From: Saprospiraceae bacterium | GTDB taxonomy: Bacteria; Bacteroidota; Bacteroidia; Chitinophagales; Saprospiraceae | Direction: 5' to 3' | Assembly (NCBI GenBank): GCA_028285545.1 | Contig: JANQPA010000024.1 | Coordinates: 55,124-119,123 of the forward strand | DNA: 64,000 nucleotides | Part shown: positions 26,521 through 33,908 of the stretch, piece by piece | Layout: each line of letters opens with the position of its first letter | Position numbering within the stretch: the stretch's first letter is position 1 | Position numbers and translations under genes: made by a program | Notes under the pieces: model-generated | The model's database searches: none | Seen by the model: only the letters and a program-made list of their open reading frames with translations | What the model was told of the DNA's origin: nothing

Positions 26521-27049
26521 TATACTAGCCAAAGCAAAACAGTTTGTTTTTCCTTATTATGAGTCTAAGGATCTTATGCATGATTTTTCACATATTGAAA
26601 GGATTCTTAAACTTGCAAAGGAACTATCGGCCAATTATCAGATTGAGTATAAATTGTTAACTCTTGGGGCTTATTTTCATGGTATCATTTATCAATATGA
26701 GGATGAAGTGGTCAGCTTCCTGAGAGAAGAAGGTGAAAATGAAGAAAATATTAAAAACATTATAGTACTGGCATGGGGCTCCCAAAAAGATAGGGAGCCC
26801 CGTACTTTAGCGGCCAAAGTTTTGCACGATGCCCATCTATTGGAAGGCGGAAAAACCTTCCAGATTGTTAAAACTTTGGTGACGGGAACGGCAAGAGGCC
26901 AGTCTTTAACCGAAACATTAGAATACCTCGATTTTCATATCAAAAGTGAATACAAATGCTATCTTCCTGAATCACAAGAGGCTTTTCGCCAAAAGCAACA
27001 ATTCACTATCGAGTTTTATGAGGATCTAATGAAAAACCTTAGAGATTGA
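26513..27049 (+). CDS. HD-domain-like protein with altered HD dyad
   Basis: A 178-residue cytoplasmic helical protein. It has the HD phosphohydrolase layout: first histidine in DLMHDFSHIERILKLAKEL, a second helix LLTLGAYFHGI where the canonical His-Asp dyad would lie, then AKVLHDAHLLEGG with the late Asp. The second motif reads H-G instead of H-D, so one metal ligand is missing. The protein could be a non-catalytic relative, or use another residue such as the nearby D in YQYEDE. Metal-dependent HD proteins act on nucleotides or phosphoesters; the activity here is uncertain. It is convergent with a small membrane protein, with abutting ends. Confidence 0.72.
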   Translation: MDDILAKAKQFVFPYYESKDLMHDFSHIERILKLAKELSANYQIEYKLLTLGAYFHGIIYQYEDEVVSFLREEGENEENIKNIIVLAWGSQKDREPRTLAAKVLHDAHLLEGGKTFQIVKTLVTGTARGQSLTETLEYLDFHIKSEYKCYLPESQEAFRQKQQFTIEFYEDLMKNLRD

Positions 27050-27226
27050 TTAAAATGGCTTAATCAAATCTTCTCTGTCTCTTTCTTCCTCTTCTTCTAT
27101 CTGCTCTTTGCTTTGTTTGAATTTGTCCTGATAAAAAACAGGTATGGGAATGCCAATGCCCATTAACGCCAATAATAATAGAAGGACAAAACCAAGTATT
27201 TTAAAATATCTAAGGATTCGTTTCAT
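27050..27226 (-). CDS. Small single-pass membrane protein
   Basis: A 58-residue protein from the ATG at 27226: one transmembrane helix (residues about 9-29, ILGFVLLLLLALMGIGIPIP), then a charged tail KFKQSKEQIEEEEERDREDL. A longer reading from 27331 exists, but its extra 35 residues look non-coding. It is convergent with the HD-like gene, ending directly beside it. No family is recognised. The hydrophobic-then-acidic design suggests a real small membrane protein. Confidence 0.55.
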   Translation of the reverse strand: MKRILRYFKILGFVLLLLLALMGIGIPIPVFYQDKFKQSKEQIEEEEERDREDLIKPF

Positions 27227-27350
27227 TATCTTAATTTTTCCATGACTTGTAGCCTTTATGGCCCAACATTTAATGAGGAATACAAATACACCATTACTCT
27301 CTTGTGTACAGCAAGAAAAATGGAAGAACAAAATTTAAATCAGGAAAAAA

Positions 27351-27737
27351 CTAAGAAAGAGGTCCCTCGGAATCCCTGGGCGGAATTTTTTTAATAATGA
27401 AAAAAATGGGGCGATCAATTAATCGCGATTTCTTGGAAAACTGAGTAAATTGGACCCCTTCTAATCGCAATTGATGATGTACAAATGAAGACCATGCTCC
27501 AATTTCCCAGGATTGGGATGTATTAAGTTCTTCGGTATGAGAGACAAATTCAAAAGTTGAAGAATGGTCTGATAATTCCGGCAGTAGCAATTGCTCAGCT
27601 GCAACGGGATCAACCGCGTCTATTTGATGATGATCCGGATCTCCACTGCTAATCAGGGAATAAGCCGAAAGAATAGCAATATAAAACCATTGCTGACGGG
27701 CTAAACTCTTAACCATATGTGATAGATTTAGAATCAT
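27351..27737 (-). CDS. Hypothetical protein
   Basis: A 128-residue open frame I do not recognise. The N-terminus has a weak hydrophobic stretch (QQWFYIAILSAYSLISSG, residues 15-32) that could be a signal anchor from the Met at residue 8. The middle is acidic and the C-terminus beta-like (WSSFVHHQLRLEGVQFTQFS, then RPIFFIIKKIPP). It overlaps a short plus-strand frame at 27320-27394 (24 codons), which could instead be the real gene there. Composition looks coding, but there is no supporting domain. Confidence 0.45.
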   Translation of the reverse strand: MILNLSHMVKSLARQQWFYIAILSAYSLISSGDPDHHQIDAVDPVAAEQLLLPELSDHSSTFEFVSHTEELNTSQSWEIGAWSSFVHHQLRLEGVQFTQFSKKSRLIDRPIFFIIKKIPPRDSEGPLS

Positions 27738-27820
27738 GTACCAAAGATATATTCTTTTTCAAAACTGGAATTTCAAATAGGATAGAATAAGATAATTTTT
27801 CGATCAAAACCATTTCAATA

Positions 27821-28111
27821 ATGCTGCTCATTTTTGTCGAACACTACCTAAAGGAAGATGGAAAATCTTATTTTCCAGGTTGGATTAATGATATTAAAAA
27901 AGTCTTACAAAATCATGAAGGATTTATCGACATCAAACATATCGAAGATGTAGAGGACAGCAATAGAAGTTTATTGTTCCTCTATTTTCAGAATTTGGAA
28001 TTACTGCGAAAATGGGCCAAAAGTGATGACCATGAACAAGCTCTTTTAAAATTACAACCTTATATGCTGAAAAAACAAAAATCTCAAATCTTGAGAATTG
28101 ATCTATTATGA
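27821..28111 (+). CDS. ABM-like small protein (dimeric alpha/beta barrel)
   Basis: A 96-residue protein with the antibiotic-biosynthesis-monooxygenase/ferredoxin-like layout: opening strand LLIFVEHYLKEDGKSYF, a helix WINDIKKVLQ, strand GFIDIKHIEDVED, strand RSLLFLYFQNLELLRKWAKS, helix DHEQALLKLQPYM. Such proteins can be quinol monooxygenases, haem-degrading enzymes or non-enzymatic dimers. Its stop overlaps the start of the APH-like gene by 4 bp (ATGA), so the two are likely translated together. Confidence 0.65.
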   Translation: MLLIFVEHYLKEDGKSYFPGWINDIKKVLQNHEGFIDIKHIEDVEDSNRSLLFLYFQNLELLRKWAKSDDHEQALLKLQPYMLKKQKSQILRIDLL

Positions 28112-29019
28112 AAACTGCCGAAGAACTAATCACCTTCATTCATCCCTACCTTAATCTATCCATCGAATCTTTTGAAGAAATCAAGGAAGGATTTTCTGAT
28201 GATTTGAAAATTAAACTCAATACAAAGGATCAAAACTATCTTTTGCGGATAGGATCTATTGAAAATAAGGATAGACGAAAAGAAGAGTTCGACATGATGG
28301 ATGCGCTGTTAAAATTGGGCGTTTCATGCAATCAACCAGTCCTGATAGGAAGCATTCCAGAAATTCAGATTTCTTATACCTTATTTTCTTTTTTGGAAGG
28401 GGAAAGTGCCGAAAAAGGTCTTTCAGAGGTTAGTTCTGAAGCGGCTTTCCATATTGGTGAAAAAGCAGGCCAAGATCTTAAGAAGATGAACGAGCTTCAA
28501 CCGGATCACTTAGTAAGTCCATGGAGCGATCGGCTCACAAAAAAATTCGAGCGATATAAGATAGCCTATAAAAAGGGGGAATACTCTTTTTCTCAGGATT
28601 CTTATTTATTAAACTTGGTGGAGAGAGAATTAAGTGGATTGAAAGGAACAGAAAATTTTTTCCAACATGATGATTTCCATGTAGGAAATATAATTATCCA
28701 AAATGATCAATATGTCGGAGTAATTGATTTTAATCGGATGGATTGGGGCGACCCCTACCATGATTTTATCAAAGTGGGTTGGTTTAGCAGAAAGGTAAGC
28801 ATAGATTTTTGTAGGGGGCAGCTAGAAGGTTATTTTGCTGGAAATATTCCCAGTGAATTTTGGGATCGATATCGATTATATCTAGCGATAAGCGTTTTTT
28901 CAACCATCGTTTGGCATCAAAATTATTTTCCACATTTAATGAACCAGGCTCACGAACTACTTCAAATGATTTTAGAGGATCATAAGGGATTTAGAAAAAA
29001 AATACCCAAATGGTGGTGA
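28108..29019 (+). CDS. Aminoglycoside phosphotransferase (APH)-family kinase
   Basis: A 303-residue cytoplasmic kinase-like protein. The catalytic Brenner motif is FFQHDDFHVGNIII (the Asp at position 3 of HDDFHVGN acts as catalytic base, the Asn binds metal), followed by VGVIDFNRMDWGDPYHDF, the DFG-like motif. N-terminal beta strands (FSDDLKIKLNTKDQNYLLRI) should hold the ATP-binding lysine. APH-family enzymes phosphorylate aminoglycosides, choline, homoserine, fructosamine or similar metabolites; the substrate cannot be told here. It is coupled by a 4-bp overlap to the ABM-like gene. Confidence 0.85.
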   Translation: MKTAEELITFIHPYLNLSIESFEEIKEGFSDDLKIKLNTKDQNYLLRIGSIENKDRRKEEFDMMDALLKLGVSCNQPVLIGSIPEIQISYTLFSFLEGESAEKGLSEVSSEAAFHIGEKAGQDLKKMNELQPDHLVSPWSDRLTKKFERYKIAYKKGEYSFSQDSYLLNLVERELSGLKGTENFFQHDDFHVGNIIIQNDQYVGVIDFNRMDWGDPYHDFIKVGWFSRKVSIDFCRGQLEGYFAGNIPSEFWDRYRLYLAISVFSTIVWHQNYFPHLMNQAHELLQMILEDHKGFRKKIPKWW

Positions 29020-29108
29020 AATAAGAACCATTCCTAAATTTAATTTCAGTCATTGGACAACAAGGATTGAATTAACAGAATTGGATTTAGTCAAAATAAA
29101 CTAAAACA

Positions 29109-29154
29109 GTGTAAATCAGTAACAGTCAGTATACGAAGTCAGTGTCAAAAAAAA
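29109..29154. repeat. Dispersed repeat ending GTGTCAAAAAAAA
   Basis: A degenerate copy of an intergenic repeat between two convergent genes. Its 3' end GTCAGTGTCAAAAAAAA matches those at 31304-31344 and 40129-40153. Related arm sequence GACACAGATTTACACGGGTT is in the hairpin at 9914-9972. Confidence 0.5.
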
Positions 29155-29197
29155 TCATAACTATTTGACTAGTCAATACTTTTTCTTAAAAGAGAAA

Positions 29198-30001
29198 CTA
29201 TAAAAGTTTGCTTAAGGTATCTTCCAAATGTATTTTGGCTTCTTCATAATCAGGCTTAGCATCCAGAGCATACTGAAAACAATTCCTTGCAAGTTCATAT
29301 TCTTCAATTCCAAAATAATATTTCCCCAACCATAGGGAATGCTTATAATCAGAGGGGTTTTTAGACAGAAACTTTGTAATCGGAGCGTCTATTTTCTGGC
29401 CTGATATTTTTTCAAAAGCCTTCCTGATTTGCCGATCAGCCTTAATTTCTCCTCGTTGCACGGCATAGGAATAAATTTCCAATAATGGCTGACTTAACAT
29501 CTCTTCAAAAGAAACAAATTTGACTTGCTTGATGAACTCTTCCAATTGATCCACCTCTACAAATTCAATGTCATAGTGATAGATCTTATATTCTTCTCCT
29601 CCTTCAGGATTCGTATTCATACAATAACCATCTCCTCCCGGATAGAAACTGGAGAATAATAAAAAGTGTTTTGGACGGTAACTGTAAAAATGGCCCAACT
29701 CATTATTAGGATCAACCGCTTCCAATTGACCTGTCCAGGGACTGAAACTCCATTTTTTTACAGACTTCTTAATCTGTTCTATTGAAAATATAGTGCCGTA
29801 AATATGATATTCTTTTATTCCATTACTGATTCTTAGAAATTCTTTGAAGGAAGGTGGCAGTGGCACCTGAAGATAGGCCTCAAGATCATTGATTTCTTGT
29901 TCAGTGGCTGGCGGCATATAGTTCACCCTACAAGCTTCCAGAATATTCTTATAAGTACTTAGCCAATTGAGCATAATTTTATTTTTATCTTCAATTTGCA
30001 T
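29198..30001 (-). CDS. SMI1/KNR4 (SUKH) domain protein with TPR
   Basis: A 267-residue cytoplasmic protein from the ATG at 30001; a 19-residue longer reading exists but its start is doubtful. Residues 25-150 show the SUKH pattern: PPATEQEINDLEAYLQVPLP, then PSFKEFLRISNGI, then a strand and helix with ELGHFYSYRPKHFLLFSSFY and GGDGYCMN. Residues 215-267 carry a TPR-like pair (LGKYYFGIEEYELARNCFQY, then ALDAKPDYEEAKIHLEDTLS). SUKH proteins often act as immunity proteins against polymorphic toxins. No toxin gene is adjacent, so it is an orphan, or the function is other. It is divergent from rsgA. Confidence 0.8.
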   Translation of the reverse strand: MQIEDKNKIMLNWLSTYKNILEACRVNYMPPATEQEINDLEAYLQVPLPPSFKEFLRISNGIKEYHIYGTIFSIEQIKKSVKKWSFSPWTGQLEAVDPNNELGHFYSYRPKHFLLFSSFYPGGDGYCMNTNPEGGEEYKIYHYDIEFVEVDQLEEFIKQVKFVSFEEMLSQPLLEIYSYAVQRGEIKADRQIRKAFEKISGQKIDAPITKFLSKNPSDYKHSLWLGKYYFGIEEYELARNCFQYALDAKPDYEEAKIHLEDTLSKLL

Positions 30002-30182
30002 AGGGTTGACCTCTTTTTTCAAGCGAAATGAGGTGAAACCGGAAAATAGAGTAGTCAATTATTTTTGGATAAATGGCAACTGAATCGAACTAATTTTATG
30101 CACCTTAGGGTTGTATGATCAAAGGAGAGATGTAGATTATGACCTGCCTCTCAAAAAATGGAGACCTTTAAATTTGGTTATT

Positions 30183-31253
30183 ATGAATTTAGAAGATATC
30201 GGATTTAACTCTAAAATCCAGGCCTATCTAAGGGAAGAAAGAATTGAAAGAGAAGAGCTTGGTCGAGTTATTATTGAGCATAAGGAACGATATATTGTCC
30301 AAACTGAGGAAGGAGCTTTAAATGCAGAAATTACGGGTAATCTCAGGTTTTCGGCAGAAAGCAGGCTGGACTTTCCTGCTGTGGGTGATTGGGTGAAACT
30401 AGCAGTATTTGATCATAATTCGGCAGTTATTTTGGGGATTTTACCTCGCACAAGCATTCTGGAACGTCAGGCTGTAGGACGCACAGGAGATCGCCAGATT
30501 ATTGCTACCAATGTTGATTTTGCTTTTATCATGCAAGCTGTAGGCCATGATTTTAATCTGAATCGACTCGAAAGATATCTCAGTATTTGTTATGCCTCTA
30601 AAATTGAACCCATCATTCTTTTGAGTAAAATTGACCTCATTTCTGAAGAAGAACGCAAGGAACAGGTTTCAAAAATAAAGAACAGGTTACAGGATGTTCC
30701 TGTTATTGGCATCAGCAATGAATCAATGGAGGGAATTAAGAAAATTCAGGAAACCATCGAAAAGGGCAAAACCTATTGCATTTTAGGCTCTTCTGGTGTG
30801 GGCAAATCCTCCCTAAGCAATAACCTCCTTCAGCAAGAACAAATGAAAGTAAGTTCAATCAGTGATCAAACCAATAAAGGTAGGCATACCACTAGTCATC
30901 GTGAACTTTTTGTTTTGGAAAATGGCGGGGTAATTATTGATACACCTGGGATGCGGGAAATTGGCATGACGGATCGAAACCAAAGTGTAGAACTGACCTT
31001 TGAACATATAGTTGAATTAGCCCAAGAATGTAAATTTAATAACTGCTCTCACATCAGCGAAAAAGGCTGTGCCATTTTAGAAGCTCTCGATAACGGAGAA
31101 ATAGAGGAAGCCGCCTATGAAAATTTCCAGAAACTAAAAAGAGAACAATCCCGATTTGAAAGCTCTGTACGCGAAAAACGAGAAAAAGACAAAAAGTTAG
31201 GCAAATTGTACAAGCGCATTCAAGAGGACAAGAGAAAGCGGAAATTTCAATGA
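30183..31253 (+). CDS. rsgA: Ribosome small-subunit-dependent GTPase A
   Basis: A 356-residue GTPase from the ATG at 30183, which begins MNLEDIGFNSKIQAYL; an earlier frame start at 30111 adds 24 residues with no family support. The circularly permuted GTPase order is seen: G4-like ILLSKIDLI (SKID in place of NKxD), then G1 ILGSSGVGKSSL, then switch and G3 IDTPGMREIG. An N-terminal OB-fold is followed by the GTPase domain, then a C-terminal zinc site C-K-F-N-N-C-S-H-I-S-E-K-G-C. It assists late maturation of the 30S ribosomal subunit. The protein ends in a lysine-rich tail. It is divergent from the SUKH gene with about 180 bp between starts. Confidence 0.95.
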   Translation: MNLEDIGFNSKIQAYLREERIEREELGRVIIEHKERYIVQTEEGALNAEITGNLRFSAESRLDFPAVGDWVKLAVFDHNSAVILGILPRTSILERQAVGRTGDRQIIATNVDFAFIMQAVGHDFNLNRLERYLSICYASKIEPIILLSKIDLISEEERKEQVSKIKNRLQDVPVIGISNESMEGIKKIQETIEKGKTYCILGSSGVGKSSLSNNLLQQEQMKVSSISDQTNKGRHTTSHRELFVLENGGVIIDTPGMREIGMTDRNQSVELTFEHIVELAQECKFNNCSHISEKGCAILEALDNGEIEEAAYENFQKLKREQSRFESSVREKREKDKKLGKLYKRIQEDKRKRKFQ

Positions 31254-31303
31254 AAAAAGGAAAGCTAAAATAATTAGAAATTGATTTATTCAGTACAAAA
31301 TAT

Positions 31304-31344
31304 GACAGTGAAAATCCGTGTGCTATAGCCAGTGTCAAAAAAAA
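31304..31344. repeat. Dispersed repeat ending GTGTCAAAAAAAA
   Basis: A second copy of the short intergenic repeat, after rsgA, with CCGTGTG, then GCCAGTGTCAAAAAAAA. The rest of the gap to 31495 holds no other clear site. Confidence 0.5.
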
Positions 31345-31495
31345 GGACGCTTTCATAAGGTCACCCAATTTCTTCTTCCAATACAGATAAAAGAAAGTAT
31401 AAGTATCTGGTTCTCCAATTAATCAAATAATTTCCCTAAATTTTATCATGATTAATGTTAGTTAGAAACACCCGCTACAAAACCTAAATTCGATA

Positions 31496-33856
31496 ATGAA
31501 TTACCGCTCTTTTAATTTTGTGCTTTTTTTATCCTTTTTACTCTTCTATTCCTGCAATAATTCCAAAACATCATCCCCAACTCAAAATATAACTACCACA
31601 GCCTTAGATGGTGTTTATCAATTAGAACAAATTGACAAAGTAGCAGATCTGTACACCTCAGATTGTGCCAGCTGTCATGGCAATGATCTTAGAGGCACCG
31701 AAGGGGGAACAGCCCTGATCGGTTCAGCTTTTCATAGAAAATGGGAGGAAAAAACACTGGCAGAGCTATTTGAATATACAAAGTTGACCATGCCACTTAG
31801 TAACCCGGCTTCTTACGATGACCAAACCTACACGGACCTGGTGGCCTATATGCTTCATTTTAATAGATACCCAGAAGGAGAAAAGGCTCTTCCCGCAAAT
31901 TTAAAAGACCTGGAAAAAATTAAATTAGGCCCTCCAGTGCCCAGCAGGAATATCTATGAATACCGCCCAAAAACTCCGGAAGAAAAAGTGACGTCCATAG
32001 AAGGAGATTGGCCCCAACATCGTTCTGATTACGGAAGTACCAATTACTCTGCCCTAAACCAGATTGATCGAAACAATGCCCATCAATTGAAAATAGCCTG
32101 GAGGTGGAAATCTGCTAATTTTGGACCCCGGCCAGAATATTATTATAAAATTACCCCCTTGATGGTCAATGGGAAGTTATTTGCCACCGCTGGATTAAGA
32201 CGAGCAGTGGTAGCCATAAATCCAATGACAGGCGAAACCCTTTGGACACACCACTTTAATGAAGAAGAACGCACACCTTATGTGCCCAGGCAAAATTCGG
32301 GTAGGGGAGTAGCTTATTGGAAGGGAAATGATGGACTCAAGGATAGGGTGCTTTACATTACTCCTGGATTCCAGCTAATCGCACTAGATCCTGACAATGG
32401 GCAAATGATACATAGCTTTGGTGAAAATGGAGTGGTGGATCTGAAAAAAGGACTTGGCCCACATGTGGATCCCGTTACTACTGCCATTGGCTCTACCTCT
32501 CCCCCCATTATAGTCAATGATGTAGTGGTGGTTGGGGCTTGTTTTCCTCCTGGTCTTTCTCCAAGGACTATGAAGGAAGTCAGAGGAGACATTATGGGCT
32601 ATGATGTCAAAACCGGTAAGCAATTGTGGATATTTAAAACCATTCCCCAAAAAGGAGAGTTTGGTGTAGACACCTGGGGAGGAAACAGCTGGAAATACAC
32701 TGGAAATGTGGGAGCCTGGACCCCTCTTTCAGCTGACCCTGAACTTGACTATGTGTATATCCCCTTGGAAGCTGCTACCGGAGATTTTTACGGTGGTCAC
32801 CGTCCAGGAGATAATTTGTTTTCACAAAGTATACTGTGCTTAGAAGCTAAAACAGGAAAAAGAGTTTGGCATTACCAGACCATTCACCATGATATTTGGG
32901 ATTATGATTTGCCTGCTCCTCCCATTTTGGCCGATTTAACAGTAGATGGAAAAGACATCAAAGCTATTGCTCAGGTTTCAAAACAAGCATTTACTTATGT
33001 TTTAGATAGAGTAAGCGGAGAGCCTGTTTGGCCCATAGAAGAAAAGCCCGTCCCCCAGAGTGACGTTCCTGGTGAAATGACTTCTGCCACGCAGCCTATT
33101 CCAACAAAACCTTTGCCATTTGATCTGCAAGGCTATTCAGAGGATTATCTTATTGACTTTACTCCAGAACTTAAAGAAGAAGCCATCAGAATTGCCAGCA
33201 AATACCGAAAAGGGCCGGTTTATACCCCAGTAGGTGAGGTAAATCCTCCCGAAGAGTTAGGGACTTTAATACTTCCCAGCCCAGTAGGAGGTGCTAACTG
33301 GCAGGGAGCTGTTTTAGATCCGGAAACCAATATTTTATATGTTTCCTCTACTTCTGTCTTAAGAGCGGTGGGTTTGCAAGCGGAGCCGGAAGTATCAGAT
33401 ATGAATTATGTAGCCTGGATGGGTGGAGGCATGGAAGGCCCCTTTGGTTTGCCTATGTTGAAACCACCCTGGGGGCGAATTACGGCTATCAACTTAAATA
33501 CTGGTGAACATGAGTGGATGATGGCCAATTCCGACACACCCGAATGGGCTAAAAATCATCCTAAATTGAAGGGCTTGGATTTACCTCGTACCGGCACTCC
33601 TGATCGGGTAGGTTTATTGGTGACTAAAACCTTGTTGTTTGCTGGTGAGGGAGCTGGCCTTTACAGCGCCCAAGGTGGTGGTGGCAATAAATTTCGAGCT
33701 CATGACAAAGCTACTGGTGAAATTCTCGCTGAGATCGAATTGCCAGCAAATCAGGCTGGACTGCCCATGACCTATTCTGTGAATGGGAAGCAATATATCG
33801 TCATTGCTATAGGGGCCAGAGGCTTTCCTGGAGAATTAGTAGCGCTAAGCTTATAG
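31496..33856 (+). CDS. PQQ-dependent dehydrogenase with N-terminal cytochrome c domain
   Basis: A 786-residue lipoprotein: hydrophobic signal with lipobox ending YSC (Cys about residue 18). Residues 45-130 form a cytochrome c domain with the haem motif C57-A-S-C-H61 and a later Met in LTMPLSNP as a likely sixth ligand. Residues 155-786 are a quinoprotein beta-propeller with PQQ-enzyme landmarks: GDWPQHRSDYGSTNYSALNQ, GGNSWKYTGNVGAWTPLSAD, HHDIWDYDLPAPPILADL and GGANWQGAVLDPETNILYVS. The family oxidises sugars or alcohols and passes electrons through the haem. It probably faces the periplasm. A sulfatase gene starts 52 bp downstream on the same strand. No PQQ-biosynthesis genes are in the window. 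Confidence 0.9.
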   Translation: MNYRSFNFVLFLSFLLFYSCNNSKTSSPTQNITTTALDGVYQLEQIDKVADLYTSDCASCHGNDLRGTEGGTALIGSAFHRKWEEKTLAELFEYTKLTMPLSNPASYDDQTYTDLVAYMLHFNRYPEGEKALPANLKDLEKIKLGPPVPSRNIYEYRPKTPEEKVTSIEGDWPQHRSDYGSTNYSALNQIDRNNAHQLKIAWRWKSANFGPRPEYYYKITPLMVNGKLFATAGLRRAVVAINPMTGETLWTHHFNEEERTPYVPRQNSGRGVAYWKGNDGLKDRVLYITPGFQLIALDPDNGQMIHSFGENGVVDLKKGLGPHVDPVTTAIGSTSPPIIVNDVVVVGACFPPGLSPRTMKEVRGDIMGYDVKTGKQLWIFKTIPQKGEFGVDTWGGNSWKYTGNVGAWTPLSADPELDYVYIPLEAATGDFYGGHRPGDNLFSQSILCLEAKTGKRVWHYQTIHHDIWDYDLPAPPILADLTVDGKDIKAIAQVSKQAFTYVLDRVSGEPVWPIEEKPVPQSDVPGEMTSATQPIPTKPLPFDLQGYSEDYLIDFTPELKEEAIRIASKYRKGPVYTPVGEVNPPEELGTLILPSPVGGANWQGAVLDPETNILYVSSTSVLRAVGLQAEPEVSDMNYVAWMGGGMEGPFGLPMLKPPWGRITAINLNTGEHEWMMANSDTPEWAKNHPKLKGLDLPRTGTPDRVGLLVTKTLLFAGEGAGLYSAQGGGGNKFRAHDKATGEILAEIELPANQAGLPMTYSVNGKQYIVIAIGARGFPGELVALSL

Positions 33857-33908
33857 GGAAATGTCATTGGCTTAAACACTTTTAGACTCTTTCGATTAAT
33901 TATGCTTT

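Noticed and set aside
27227..27331. N-terminal extension of the small membrane protein
   Set aside because: The extra residues look non-coding and the ATG at 27226 gives a typical small membrane protein.
27320..27394. 24-codon plus-strand frame starting MEEQNLNQ
   Set aside because: It has a reasonable composition but is too short and overlaps another possible gene; no supporting motif.
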